From Halospina sp040196175 (GTDB lineage: Bacteria; Pseudomonadota; Gammaproteobacteria; Pseudomonadales; Oleiphilaceae): a stretch of DNA of 64,000 bases. The position numbers were made by a program, and so were the translations under genes. The notes beneath the pieces are model-generated. The model was not told the origin of the DNA and did not search any database. It was given only the letters and a program-made list of their open reading frames with translations. This document shows positions 1 through 8,634 of this stretch, in pieces. The DNA lies in contig NZ_JBEFNF010000001.1 of the NCBI RefSeq assembly GCF_040196175.1, positions 682,001-746,000 on the forward strand, written 5' to 3'. The stretch's first letter is position 1. Every line of letters begins with the position of its first letter.

Positions 1-255
1 GACACGGTGCGGCTGGAGAAGGGGGTCAACCGCAAAGAGTCGGAATGGACCCTACCCCGGCACTGGGCTCGCATCATCATGGAAATGCCGCGCCACGGGT
101 TCGCCGTCCCCAGGTTGATGCTGGCGTATCACGACACTCGCGTCCCCCTGGCTGATTGTCTCAATCCGGCGGACCTGGAAGAGTTTCTGGGCGTAATGGA
201 AGACGCCGGAGTTCGTGTTGAGCGCCATTACCCTGCCGGCGGCCGGTGGTTCTAG
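1..255 (+). CDS. C-terminal part of an unrecognised protein (5' end outside window)
   Basis: An open frame runs in from the left edge and stops with TAG at 253-255, giving the last 84 residues of a protein that begins before the window. The tail is rich in Arg, Pro and aromatic residues, has no clear membrane segment and no motif I recognise. The next gene starts 57 bp downstream on the same strand, so co-transcription with ycaO is possible. The frame is open from base 1, which supports a truncated real gene, but the function is unknown. Confidence 0.5.
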   Translation, partial: DTVRLEKGVNRKESEWTLPRHWARIIMEMPRHGFAVPRLMLAYHDTRVPLADCLNPADLEEFLGVMEDAGVRVERHYPAGGRWF

Positions 256-312
256 GGCAGTGGCGCGTGCGATAATCGGTGTTTTCCCGAAACGACCATC
301 TGAGCCCCTTCC

Positions 313-2058
313 ATGAGCAAAACCTATATCCCCGGCAAGGACCGAGCACTGGAGGATTCCATCCAGCGTATCGGCGATGCCGTCGCCAGTCTCGGCTTCA
401 ACATCGAACAGGCACGCTGGTTGAACCCGGCACCCTACATCTGGTCCGTACATATCCGGGACCGTGACTGCCCGCAGGTATTCGCCAACGGCAAGGGCGC
501 TAACCGTGAGGCGGCACTTGCAAGCGCTTATGGCGAGTTGATCGAGCGTCTGTCGACCCGCTATCTCTGGGCGGATTTCATGCTGGATGCGGCAGGGCCG
601 GAATATGGGTTTGTCCATCAGGCGGAAGAGCGTTGGTTCCCTGCTGAGGAATCGCAGCAGTGGCCACAAGGCCTCCTGGATGAGACCTGGCTGGAACGCT
701 ACATCCATCCACAGGCCATTACCCCGGCGCAGATCCAGGATATGAACGGTGGCGGCACCGGGTGGGGCCTTTGTGCGCTGCCCTACACACGTCAGAGCGA
801 TGGCGAAACAATTTATGTGCCGGTGAACATGATTGCCAACCTGTTTGTCTCCAACGGCATGAGTGCCGGCAACAACCGGGATGAAGCCATCGTGCAGGGG
901 CTGTCTGAGCTGTTTGAGCGTGGCATTAAAGAGCGCATCATCAGTGAGGCGATAACACTGCCTGAGGTGCCTTCAGAGGTGATTGATCGCTACCCTCACA
1001 TTCGTGAAGGCATGGAGGCGCTGCGCAACGAGGGCTTTGGTATCCGCGCACTGGACGGCTCGCTGGGTGGCAAGTACCCGGTGATGTGTGTGCTCCTGAA
1101 ACACCCGGACGGCGGGGTCTATGCGTCATTCGGGGCCCATCCGACTTTCCAGGTGGCGCTGGAGCGCTCCCTGACCGAGCTTCTTCAGGGCCGGGCAGTG
1201 GACGAGCTGGGCGGCTTCCCCGCGCCCACCGCGGATATGGAACTGGTGAACGAGCCCCATAATCTCGAGCTTCATTTCATCGACTCCAGCGGTTACGTGT
1301 CCTGGGCCATGGTGGGAGACGAACCGGACGTGGCCTTCTATGACTGGGATGCCAATAGCCCCTGGGCCCGTGAAAATGCGACGGCGCACGCTCAGATGCT
1401 GCAGCAGTTGGCGGATGAGGGGTATGAGGTCTACATCTCTGAGCATACCCAGCTGGGCGCCTATGCCTGCCGCATTCTGGTGCCCGGATTCTCGGATATC
1501 TACCTGCCGGACGAGCTGTTGCTGCAGAACAACAACGCCTGTCTCCCCATACGGCCACTGCTCTTTGATCTGGAGGCGGCAGGTGAGGACGGCTGGCGCC
1601 GGATCCTTGAGGTGATTGATGATCAGCACGTCAACGATCAGATCCGGGTCTTCGAGTGGGCCGGCATTGTCGGCAAGACTGGCCCCTGGGGGCGGCTGCG
1701 CATGGGCGAGTTCCGGGTCTGGCTGCTGCTGGCACTGGGCGAGCGCGAGGAAGCGCTGGAAGCCCTGCCTTCGATCCTCGCCTCGGGCGATCTCAGCGAC
1801 CAGGAGCGGGCCGCCTTTGAGGCGCTGTATCAGGTTCTGGAGCTGGATCTGTGCACGGATGATGCCACGCCCTATGAGCGGGCTCTTCACTTCTATCATG
1901 GTAATGAGCTGGTCAGTCAGGCGCGACGCTGGGCCCGGGGAGAGGAACGGTTTCCAGGACTTGAGCGGTTGGCGCCGGAAGCGCCGACGGAGGGGCATCG
2001 ACGTTTGATGGAAGCGTATCGCAAAGTGTTGGATGGGCAGCAGGCCGCCATGGCATAG
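313..2058 (+). CDS. ycaO: YcaO-type ATP-dependent protein, ribosomal S12 methylthiotransferase accessory factor
   Basis: The 581-residue product matches the length and layout of E. coli YcaO (about 586 aa). The YcaO ATP-binding domain fills roughly residues 60-400, with the conserved stretch GKGANREAALASAYGELIER near residue 60. A helical, TPR-like C-terminal region follows (LLLALGEREEALEALPSI). YcaO enzymes activate amide backbones with ATP; the stand-alone E. coli protein supports RimO-dependent beta-methylthiolation of ribosomal protein S12. The C-terminus ends QQAAMA and lacks the PxPxP tail of azoline-forming YcaOs, and no precursor peptide or dehydrogenase gene lies nearby, so a ribosome-modification role is more likely than natural-product synthesis. 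The start was chosen at the ATG with the family's usual N-terminus; no strong ribosome-binding site is visible. Confidence 0.93.
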   Translation: MSKTYIPGKDRALEDSIQRIGDAVASLGFNIEQARWLNPAPYIWSVHIRDRDCPQVFANGKGANREAALASAYGELIERLSTRYLWADFMLDAAGPEYGFVHQAEERWFPAEESQQWPQGLLDETWLERYIHPQAITPAQIQDMNGGGTGWGLCALPYTRQSDGETIYVPVNMIANLFVSNGMSAGNNRDEAIVQGLSELFERGIKERIISEAITLPEVPSEVIDRYPHIREGMEALRNEGFGIRALDGSLGGKYPVMCVLLKHPDGGVYASFGAHPTFQVALERSLTELLQGRAVDELGGFPAPTADMELVNEPHNLELHFIDSSGYVSWAMVGDEPDVAFYDWDANSPWARENATAHAQMLQQLADEGYEVYISEHTQLGAYACRILVPGFSDIYLPDELLLQNNNACLPIRPLLFDLEAAGEDGWRRILEVIDDQHVNDQIRVFEWAGIVGKTGPWGRLRMGEFRVWLLLALGEREEALEALPSILASGDLSDQERAAFEALYQVLELDLCTDDATPYERALHFYHGNELVSQARRWARGEERFPGLERLAPEAPTEGHRRLMEAYRKVLDGQQAAMA

Positions 2059-2109
2059 AAGAGTGGGACGGGGTCCCGCTTCAGTGATTGTTTACAGGAG
2101 TGATTACGC

Positions 2110-2268
2110 ATGGACATTGTACGTCTCATTCTTTCCATACTGCTGCCACCACTGGGCGTGTTCTTCCAGGTCGGGCTCGGGCTTCAGTTCTGGATCAATA
2201 TCGTGCTGACCCTTTTCGGTTACCTTCCGGGGGTCATCCACGCGGTCTATATCATCGCGCGGCGGTAG
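2110..2268 (+). CDS. YqaE/Pmp3 family small membrane protein
   Basis: A 52-residue protein, MDIVRLILSILLPPLGVFFQ onward, carries the two hydrophobic segments and the LPPLGVF and LGYLPGVIHAVYII-like signatures of the Pmp3/YqaE (UPF0057) family. Members are tiny two-helix inner-membrane proteins; the yeast and plant versions affect membrane potential and salt tolerance, and bacterial members are often stress-induced. It lies 51 bp after ycaO on the same strand with ACAGGAG about 9 bp upstream of the ATG as a ribosome-binding site. Family assignment is secure from the pattern; the role in this organism is inference. Confidence 0.88.
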   Translation: MDIVRLILSILLPPLGVFFQVGLGLQFWINIVLTLFGYLPGVIHAVYIIARR

Positions 2269-2367
2269 CATCCACAGGCGCAACCGTGCATCAGGGGGTT
2301 GCGGATGCTGTGTTTGAGGGTAGGGTGTTTACTGCCAACCAATTGAACAGCAACAAGGAATGGATTC

Positions 2368-2940
2368 ATGGCGCTACTTCTGCTCGGCCTGGTACTCTTT
2401 CTGGGCATTCACTCACTGTCGATAGTGGCTCCGGCTCAACGCGACGCCATGGCGCGAAGTCTCGGAGAATGGCCCTTCAAGGGCATTTACTCGGTCATAG
2501 CGATCATCGGCCTTGTGCTCATCGTCAAAGGCTATGGCACCGCGCGCATGGACCCGGTGGTGCTTTACACAACGCCGGCCTGGACGTCCCACATCACCAT
2601 GCTGCTGATGCTGGTCGCGTTTCCCATGTTCATCGCAACCTATTTTCCCGGCAAGATCAGCAGCACGCTGAAGCATCCCATGCTGGTGGCGGTGAAAGCC
2701 TGGGCGCTCGGTCACCTTCTGGCCAACGGCACGCTGGCGGATGTGCTTCTGTTCGGCGGCTTCCTGGCGTGGGCCGTGGTTGACCGCATATCGCTCAAAC
2801 GCCGTACGCCACGGCCCATCCCCCGCCTGCCGGCATCGCGCTTCAACGATGCGATCGTGATCGTGCTGGGCCTGACGATCTATGTGGTCTTCACAATCTG
2901 GCTGCATCCAGCGTGGATCGGGGTGGCCGTCGTCGGCTGA
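2368..2940 (+). CDS. NnrU family integral membrane protein
   Basis: The 190-residue product is almost wholly hydrophobic, with about five or six membrane segments. It carries the family pattern of an N-terminal GLVLFLGIHSLSIVAP segment, a PMFIATYFPGKI turn and a KAWALGHLLANGTLADVLLF helix. NnrU was named from its place near nitric-oxide and nitrite reductase genes; the family is also related to the plant 15-cis-zeta-carotene isomerase Z-ISO. No denitrification or carotenoid genes lie in the window, so the physiological role here is open. The gene is on the same strand as the small membrane protein upstream, 99 bp away. Confidence 0.85.
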   Translation: MALLLLGLVLFLGIHSLSIVAPAQRDAMARSLGEWPFKGIYSVIAIIGLVLIVKGYGTARMDPVVLYTTPAWTSHITMLLMLVAFPMFIATYFPGKISSTLKHPMLVAVKAWALGHLLANGTLADVLLFGGFLAWAVVDRISLKRRTPRPIPRLPASRFNDAIVIVLGLTIYVVFTIWLHPAWIGVAVVG

Positions 2941-2956
2941 TGCGCCACCAGGGCCA

Positions 2957-3355
2957 TCAGCTTGATGCAGGTTCGAACTGTTCCCGCAGCCAGGCATTGA
3001 TATCATCGGATTCGTAAAGCCACTGCTGTTCGCCATTGTCGTGCTCAATCAACAGGCAGGGCACCTTGACCCAGCCACCGCCGGCTTCAAGGGCGGCCCT
3101 GTGGTCCGGGTCGTTCTGGGCATCCCGGGTTTCAACAGGCAGCCCCAGGCGTGACATTTCCTTGCGCACTTTGATACAGAAGGGGCAGGCGTTGAACTGG
3201 TAAAGTGCCAGGTTGCTGGCGGCGCGTTCGACGCGCGCCTGCTCTTCGGCGCTACGGGAGACCGCCTTGGGGGTAGTCAGCTTCTCACTGATCAGTACGG
3301 CCGGGGTAAGGATCAGGCGGAGTGTACGGAAGAAATAGCGGATAATGACGCGCAT
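2957..3355 (-). CDS. Membrane-anchored glutaredoxin-like protein
   Basis: From the ATG at 3355 the product is 132 residues. A short hydrophobic N-terminus (VIIRYFFRTLRLILTPAVLI) precedes a thioredoxin fold with the redox motif CPFC in the context LYQFNACPFCIKVRKEM, and a later VKVPCLLIE segment carrying the cis-proline region. This is a glutaredoxin/GST-N type disulfide oxidoreductase, probably tethered to the inner membrane by its N-terminus. A longer frame extends upstream, but the 3355 start gives the normal family N-terminus. It is convergent with the NnrU gene and divergent from modA, with 128 bp between the two starts. Confidence 0.85.
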   Translation of the reverse strand: MRVIIRYFFRTLRLILTPAVLISEKLTTPKAVSRSAEEQARVERAASNLALYQFNACPFCIKVRKEMSRLGLPVETRDAQNDPDHRAALEAGGGWVKVPCLLIEHDNGEQQWLYESDDINAWLREQFEPASS

Positions 3356-3483
3356 AAAAAGCCTTGTTGGTTGAGAAGTAATCGCCTCCGGAATGGGCGA
3401 CAGCGTACCATTTCTGACACGGTGCGTGAGAGTCGCGTCTGGTAGACTTAACTCAGCAGTCCGCATTACTAGGAGAAGTAGCA

Positions 3484-4239
3484 TTGCCTCGTCCTGATCG
3501 AGTGCTGATGTGGTTGAGTATCGTGTTGCTTGTCGGCGGGTCAGTCCCGCTTGGAGCGGACGAGATCCGGGTTGCTGTGGCCAGTAACGTTGCGAAGGCG
3601 GCCAAAGTCCTGGCGCAGCGTTTCGAGGCAGCTACCGAGCACACCGTCGTCCTGGCATCAGGCTCAACCGGCAAGCACTACGCGCAGATCCGCAATGGCG
3701 CCCCTTTCCAGGCCTTTCTGGCGGCGGATGTGGAAAGACCCCGGCAGCTGGAAGAAAAGGGCATTGCTGTTGCGGGCAGCCGATTCACGTACGCGCGGGG
3801 TACGCTTGCTCTCTGGAGTCCAGAGTCTGGGTACGTGGATGCGCAGGGGCAGGTTCTCCAGACTGGCGATTACCGCTACCTGGCGCTTGCCAACCCCAGA
3901 CTTGCGCCCTATGGACAGGCTGCGCGGCAGGTGCTTGAAACGCGCGGTCTCTGGGCATCTACGCAAGGGCGTCGCGTGATGGGTGAAAACATTGCCCAGA
4001 CGTTTCAGTTCGTCCAGACGGGCAACGCCCGGCTCGGTTTTGTCGCCACCTCCCAGCTGAAAGCGATGGACGCTTCGAACAAGGGCTCGCAATGGCGCGT
4101 ACCGGAGTCACTCCATGAACCGATTGAGCAGCAGGCGATTCTGATCGAGGCGAATCAGGCCGCCAGGGCGTTTCTGGCGTTTGTGGGGGGTGAAAACGGC
4201 CGCGCTGTTTTTCGGGAATTCGGGTATGAGGTGCCATGA
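3484..4239 (+). CDS. modA: Molybdate ABC transporter substrate-binding protein
   Basis: The 251-residue product begins with a signal peptide (hydrophobic WLSIVLLVGGSVPLGA, cleavage near residue 25) followed by the ModA start EIRVAVASNVAKAAKVLA and the oxyanion-binding ASGSTGKHYAQI loop. It captures molybdate or tungstate in the periplasm for ModBC. The start codon is TTG: AGGAG at 3471-3475 lies 8 bp upstream, which supports it over the ATG at 3508. The stop overlaps modB by ATGA. Downstream, the window also encodes a molybdenum hydroxylase (13.4-16.8 kb) that needs this metal. Confidence 0.95.
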   Translation: MPRPDRVLMWLSIVLLVGGSVPLGADEIRVAVASNVAKAAKVLAQRFEAATEHTVVLASGSTGKHYAQIRNGAPFQAFLAADVERPRQLEEKGIAVAGSRFTYARGTLALWSPESGYVDAQGQVLQTGDYRYLALANPRLAPYGQAARQVLETRGLWASTQGRRVMGENIAQTFQFVQTGNARLGFVATSQLKAMDASNKGSQWRVPESLHEPIEQQAILIEANQAARAFLAFVGGENGRAVFREFGYEVP

Positions 4240-4919
4240 TCCTGACCGAGGCTGACCTGACTGCGCTCTGGCTCACGCTGAAGCTTGCGAGCGTCAGCAC
4301 CCTGATTCTGCTGGTTCTGGGCACCCCACTTGCCTGGTGGCTGGCGCGCACCCGTTGGCGTTTCCGGTTCGTGGTTGAGGCAATGGTAGCGCTGCCACTG
4401 GTTCTGCCGCCCACAGTACTGGGCTTCTACCTGCTGATTGCGCTCGGGCCCGACGGCCCCATCGGTAGCCTCATGCAATCGCTGGGCGGCCAGCCGCTGG
4501 CATTCACCTTTGCGGGTCTGGTGGTCGGCTCGGTGGTTTATTCGCTGCCGTTTGTGGTTCAGCCGTTGCAGAACGCGTTCTCTGCAGTCGGGCATAGGCC
4601 CATGGAGGTGGCTGCCACACTGCGTGCCTCACCGCTGGACCGATTTTTCACCGTGGCGGTGCCTCTGGCCGCGCCCGGTTTTCTGACGGCGGGTGTCCTC
4701 GGTTTTGCCCACACACTGGGGGAATTCGGCGTGGTGCTGATGATCGGCGGCAATATTCCCGGCAGTACCCAGGTGGTGTCCATCGCCGTGTATGACCATG
4801 TGGAAGCACTGGATTACGCCAACGCACACTGGCTTTCGGGCGGCTTGCTGCTGATGTCGTTGCTGATGCTGATGGCGGTCTATGCGCTCAATCGGCGTTT
4901 TCTGGTGGTGCGGCTGTGA
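4236..4919 (+). CDS. modB: Molybdate ABC transporter permease
   Basis: A 227-residue inner-membrane protein with about five hydrophobic segments, the standard size for ModB. The cytoplasmic coupling loop is visible as VAATLRASPLDRFFTVAVPL, followed by the conserved ARTLGEFG-like block (AHTLGEFGVVLMIGGNIPG). It forms the membrane channel of the molybdate importer. The gene overlaps modA and modC by four bases on each side, showing tight translational coupling in a modABC operon. Confidence 0.95.
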   Translation: MILTEADLTALWLTLKLASVSTLILLVLGTPLAWWLARTRWRFRFVVEAMVALPLVLPPTVLGFYLLIALGPDGPIGSLMQSLGGQPLAFTFAGLVVGSVVYSLPFVVQPLQNAFSAVGHRPMEVAATLRASPLDRFFTVAVPLAAPGFLTAGVLGFAHTLGEFGVVLMIGGNIPGSTQVVSIAVYDHVEALDYANAHWLSGGLLLMSLLMLMAVYALNRRFLVVRL

Positions 4920-5983
4920 CTATGGAATTGGCGTTCCGCCTCGACCGCGGCGATTTCAGCCTGGATCTGACCCTGGCGTTGCCTGGGAGCGGCGTGAGCG
5001 CGGTTTTCGGTCCCTCAGGCTGTGGCAAGACCACGTTGTTACGCGCCATCGCCGGGTTAGAGCCGGGTGTGTCCGGGCATCTGCGTGTGGATGGCCATAC
5101 CTGGCAGGACGCCACCACGTTTCGCCCCCCGCATCGGCGTCCGGTTGGCTATGTATTCCAGGAGCCCAGCCTGTTTCCGCACCTGAGCGTGGCCGGCAAT
5201 CTGCGCTACGGCCTTCGCCGGCGTGCACGCCTCGCGGGTCAGCATCGGCTGGAGCAGGCGGTTGAGCTGCTGGGTATCGCTCACTTGCTGGAACGTCGCC
5301 CGTATCAACTTTCCGGTGGTGAGCAGCAGCGTGTTGCCATAGCCCGGGCTCTGGCGGTTGAGCCTGCCGTTTTGCTGTTAGACGAACCTCTGTCCGGCCT
5401 GGACGACGAGCGCCGGCTTGAGATCCTTCCGTATCTGGAGCGCCTGCATCGCGAGCTGGCCATTCCCATGCTGTACGTCAGTCATTCCCGGGAGGAGGTG
5501 GCGCGGCTGGCGGATCATCTCGTGCTGATGGAGGCCGGGCGCGTTCAGGCGGAAGGGGGCCTGAACGAGGTGCTGACTTGCCTGGACCTTCCGATTGCCG
5601 GCCAGCCGGGTGCGGAGACTGTCATTGAAGGCGTTGTGGCATATTACGACGCCGCGGACGGAGTCGTGCAGGTGGATTCCGTCGCAGGTCCCATGCAGGC
5701 GGTGCTGGGGCCGCTGGAATCCGGTCAGCCGGTAAGGCTTCAGATCCGGGCACGGGATGTGAGCGTGGCGCTTGTGCCGCCCCAGGCCAGCAGCATCCTG
5801 AACGTGATGCCGGCACGACTTGAGGCGGTTGCCGAGCAGGCAGGTGGCCATGCCATGCTCCGGCTGAGCGTGGGGGAAACAGTCCTTCTCGCCCGGGTGA
5901 GCCGCCGTTCCGTACGGGAACTGAATCTGGTGCCGGGCATGGACGTTTACGCGCAGGTGAAGAGTGTGGCGCTTCTGGGTTAG
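4916..5983 (+). CDS. modC: Molybdate ABC transporter ATP-binding protein with Mop/TOBE domain
   Basis: The 355-residue product has Walker A GPSGCGKTTLL near residue 33, signature LSGGEQQRVAIARAL, Walker B VLLLDEPLSGLD and the H-loop YVSHSREEV. Residues from about 290 form a C-terminal molybdate-binding TOBE/Mop domain (SILNVMPARLEAVAEQ), as expected for ModC, and allow feedback inhibition by oxyanion. The GTG start overlaps the modB stop (GTGA); an ATG two codons later is an alternative. No modE regulator is visible nearby. Confidence 0.95.
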   Translation: MTMELAFRLDRGDFSLDLTLALPGSGVSAVFGPSGCGKTTLLRAIAGLEPGVSGHLRVDGHTWQDATTFRPPHRRPVGYVFQEPSLFPHLSVAGNLRYGLRRRARLAGQHRLEQAVELLGIAHLLERRPYQLSGGEQQRVAIARALAVEPAVLLLDEPLSGLDDERRLEILPYLERLHRELAIPMLYVSHSREEVARLADHLVLMEAGRVQAEGGLNEVLTCLDLPIAGQPGAETVIEGVVAYYDAADGVVQVDSVAGPMQAVLGPLESGQPVRLQIRARDVSVALVPPQASSILNVMPARLEAVAEQAGGHAMLRLSVGETVLLARVSRRSVRELNLVPGMDVYAQVKSVALLG

Positions 5984-6020
5984 ACTCGGCAGAAGAGCGT
6001 TTTGCCTTTATGGCGCCGAT

Positions 6021-6617
6021 TCAGCTTTCATATTCACCGAAGGACTCTGTGTGGTAGCGCCGGATGGTCAGTGTTGGCGACCAGTAATCCGGAGGCAGTC
6101 CGGCCTTACGCTTGAGCTGGCGCACGAAGTCCAGGGGCTCGGGCAGTGACTCCCAGACCGTGGGTAGGAAGGTTCCCCGATAGGCCCCTTCCTCGAGGAT
6201 GAGTCCATCCTCGCCGGGCTTTATATTTGCCAGCAGTTCCGCCTCGGAGGTGACTGGCAGGGCTTGCGGCGTCGAGAGTATCGAAAGCGCCACCAACACC
6301 TTCTCAAATTCGTCCGCTGCCAGCGGCGGGAAGCGCGGGTCCCTGAAAGCGGCGGCATGGGCATGTTCCGCTACATCTGCCACCAGTGGTTGATGCGCCT
6401 GTAGGGTCCCGATACACCCTCGCAGACTGCCATCAAGGCGATTCAGAGTGACAAAACTAGCCCCGTTTTGCTGCAGTACCTCGGGCCATTGCTGCGGATC
6501 AACCGCCAGGGCGTGGCCGCTGTCAAGTCCCTCCCGGATGCTGTCCCGGCCCAGTGTCAGCAGCATCTGCCGGTTTGCAGGCGTGATCGAGGTTTCAGTT
6601 GAAGACATAAGCGCCAT
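6021..6617 (-). CDS. amrA: AMMECR1-domain protein (AmmeMemoRadiSam system protein A)
   Basis: The 198-residue product carries the AMMECR1 signature LRGCIGTL at about residue 66, followed by HAAAFRDPRFPPL and a C-terminal tail of the family. AMMECR1 proteins are found in all domains of life; their biochemical role is unsettled. It is the second gene of a minus-strand pair with the Memo-like gene, overlapping it by 23 bp from the first ATG (an ATG at 6608 is an alternative start). Co-occurrence with Memo and a radical-SAM enzyme defines a recognised but uncharacterised three-gene system. The family call is firm; function is unknown. Confidence 0.92.
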   Translation of the reverse strand: MALMSSTETSITPANRQMLLTLGRDSIREGLDSGHALAVDPQQWPEVLQQNGASFVTLNRLDGSLRGCIGTLQAHQPLVADVAEHAHAAAFRDPRFPPLAADEFEKVLVALSILSTPQALPVTSEAELLANIKPGEDGLILEEGAYRGTFLPTVWESLPEPLDFVRQLKRKAGLPPDYWSPTLTIRRYHTESFGEYES

Positions 6618-7389
6618 ACCCTACAACGCTGTCTTTTGAGGCTCCGGCATCCGCTGAGTTGCGCCGATCCAGGATGCGGCCCTCCAGCCCTTTCTGACGG
6701 GCTAGCCACAGCAGGCCGTTGATCGGGTGGCGACCGCAGGCATCGCCATCGCGGACTTCCTCGTAAGCCAGGTTCTCAATGGCCTCGGAGGTGGACCTGT
6801 CCCGTCGCACGGCGCTGTCGTAATCCATGAAGTGGCTCAGATCCGAGCTGATGGCGATCAGCGTCTCGGGACCGCCCCATAAGGAATCCAGCAGTGTGCC
6901 CACATCCTCTGGCGAGGCTTCGCCCACTACCAGAGGCACAACGCTGAAATCGTCCAGAAGTGCCTGCAGGAACGGTAGATGCACCTCAAGGCCGTGTTCG
7001 CGCTTATGGGCATCGTCCCGATAGACCACATCCGACCGTTGCGCTACCAGTTCAGCCTGCGTCCCCTGATCAACCCGCACATTGCCCATAGGCGTTGCGA
7101 AAAACTCCGCCCTGCTGGCCGCGACCCCGAGGAAGGGGACTCGATGGCTCGGGCCGAGCAGGATGACCCGCGTGATGCGGTCCGCGATAGCGCGCACCGG
7201 TGCGTACGCCTCGCCTGCTACCGCCCCTGAGAACGGGTAACCGGCGTGAGGGGCGATCAGTGCCTTGGGCGGTGGCGTTTCCTGGGTGCCCGCCTGATCT
7301 AGGTAGCCGGCTACTTGCTGCTGAAGCACGTCGCGCTCTGCTGGGTAGAAGAGCCCTGAAACCGCTGGTGGCCGAACCGTATGTTCCAT
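6595..7389 (-). CDS. amrB: Memo-family protein (AmmeMemoRadiSam system protein B)
   Basis: From the ATG at 7389, preceded by GGAGGTGCAGC on the minus strand, the product is 264 residues and starts in the family-typical way (RPPAVSGLFYPAE). Conserved histidine motifs are APHAGYPFSGAVAG, LLGPSHRVPF and EVHLPFLQALL, then SSDLSHFMDY; a conserved Cys sits in GDACGRHPINGLLWLA. Human MEMO1 uses equivalent His and Cys residues to bind metal (copper or iron), and the fold resembles extradiol dioxygenases. It is the first gene of the pair with the AMMECR1 gene and is divergent from the radical-SAM gene. Confidence 0.92.
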   Translation of the reverse strand: MEHTVRPPAVSGLFYPAERDVLQQQVAGYLDQAGTQETPPPKALIAPHAGYPFSGAVAGEAYAPVRAIADRITRVILLGPSHRVPFLGVAASRAEFFATPMGNVRVDQGTQAELVAQRSDVVYRDDAHKREHGLEVHLPFLQALLDDFSVVPLVVGEASPEDVGTLLDSLWGGPETLIAISSDLSHFMDYDSAVRRDRSTSEAIENLAYEEVRDGDACGRHPINGLLWLARQKGLEGRILDRRNSADAGASKDSVVGYGAYVFN

Positions 7390-7478
7390 GCTGCACCTCC
7401 TCGGGATCTGCATTCTATTGCCAATATGGGGGCGGTCCAGGCCATCCACAAGGCTGTTCAATGCCCTCGATGGGCCCC

Positions 7479-7493
7479 TATACTCGAAGTATA
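7479..7493. promoter_or_regulatory. 15-bp palindrome with -10-like core in the amrB/amrS divergent region
   Basis: TATACT-CGA-AGTATA is a perfect 6-bp inverted repeat with a 3-bp centre. Its left arm reads as a -10 element for the radical-SAM gene, with a weak TTCAAT -35 candidate 16 bp upstream. A ribosome-binding site GGGAGGTG follows before the ATG at 7518. A regulator-binding site overlapping the promoter is an inference from symmetry and position. Confidence 0.35.
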
Positions 7494-7517
7494 ACGCCAG
7501 TACCGGGAGGTGAAACC

Positions 7518-8612
7518 ATGGGTGTTACGATTTCCAGCGACCGTTTCCCGACGGCCTATTGGCACCAGCTGGACGATGGCCGTATCCAGTGTGATCTGTG
7601 TCCTCGCGCCTGCAAGCTGAAGGAAGGCCAGCAGGGTTTGTGCTTTGTGCGCGCCCGCCATGATGATCAGATCGTGCTGACCACCTATGGCCGTTCCAGT
7701 GGGTTCTGTGTGGACCCGATCGAGAAGAAGCCCCTGAATCACTATCTGCCGGGAAGCTCGGTTCTGTCTTTCGGCACTGCCGGCTGCAACCTGTTCTGCA
7801 AGTTCTGCCAGAACTGGGATATGAGCAAGTCCCGCGAGATGGATACGCTGGCGGACCAGGCGGAGCCGGAGACCATCGCACGGGCTGCCGAGGACCTGGG
7901 CTGTCGCAGCATCGCCTTCACCTACAATGATCCGATCATCTTTCACGAATACGCGATTGATGTGGCCCAGGCCTGCCATGAGCGTGGCATCAAGGCGGTG
8001 GCGGTAACGGCTGGCTACATCTGTGACGAGCCGCGCCGTGAGTTCTTCCGGCATATGGATGCGGTTAATTTCGACCTTAAGGCGTTTACTGAGCGTTTTT
8101 ACCGCAAGATAACGGGCAGCGCGCTTCAGCCGGTGCTGGATACGATTGAATACGTGCACAAAGAGACGGACGTGTGGTTTGAGCTGACCAATCTGTTGAT
8201 TCCCGGGGAAAACGATTCCAGCGAGGAAATCGAGCAGATGAGCCAGTGGGTGGTTGAGCATCTGGGGCCGGATATTCCGATGCATTTCACGGCATTCCAT
8301 CCGGATTTCAAGATGATGGATTACCCCTCGACGCCGCCCGAGACGCTGGCGCGGGCTCGGGAAATCGCCATGCACAATGGCGTCCGTTATGCGTATACGG
8401 GTAATGTGCACGACGAGGTGGGCGGTAGCACCTACTGTCACCATTGCGGGCAAAAGCTGATTGGGCGTGACTGGTTTGTGCTCAGTGACTGGAATCTGAC
8501 GGCCAACGGTCACTGCACGAACTGCGGTACCCAGTGTGCCGGGGTGTTTGATGGGGATCCCGGACGTTGGGGTGCCAGGCGGGTTCCGGTTCGGCTGGCA
8601 GAGTGGCGTTAG
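7518..8612 (+). CDS. amrS: AmmeMemoRadiSam system radical SAM enzyme
   Basis: The 364-residue product contains the radical-SAM cluster motif CNLFCKFC (CxxxCxxC) at about residue 94 in the context FGTAGCNLFCKFCQNWDMSK. An N-terminal cysteine set (CDLCPRACKLKEGQQGLC) and C-terminal pairs (CHHCGQ and CTNCGTQC), resembling a zinc ribbon, complete the family pattern. It belongs to the pyruvate-formate-lyase-activating-enzyme-like branch that accompanies AMMECR1 and Memo genes. No glycyl-radical enzyme is encoded nearby, so a different substrate is likely. The ATG at 7518 is supported by GGGAGGTG seven bases upstream. Confidence 0.93.
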   Translation: MGVTISSDRFPTAYWHQLDDGRIQCDLCPRACKLKEGQQGLCFVRARHDDQIVLTTYGRSSGFCVDPIEKKPLNHYLPGSSVLSFGTAGCNLFCKFCQNWDMSKSREMDTLADQAEPETIARAAEDLGCRSIAFTYNDPIIFHEYAIDVAQACHERGIKAVAVTAGYICDEPRREFFRHMDAVNFDLKAFTERFYRKITGSALQPVLDTIEYVHKETDVWFELTNLLIPGENDSSEEIEQMSQWVVEHLGPDIPMHFTAFHPDFKMMDYPSTPPETLARAREIAMHNGVRYAYTGNVHDEVGGSTYCHHCGQKLIGRDWFVLSDWNLTANGHCTNCGTQCAGVFDGDPGRWGARRVPVRLAEWR

Positions 8613-8634
8613 CGACACCCATCAGGTCTGAATA

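Noticed and set aside
3356..3483. Molybdenum-cofactor riboswitch or ModE site upstream of modA
   Set aside because: A CGCC...GGCG hairpin is present but the conserved riboswitch bases and the ModE palindrome are not.
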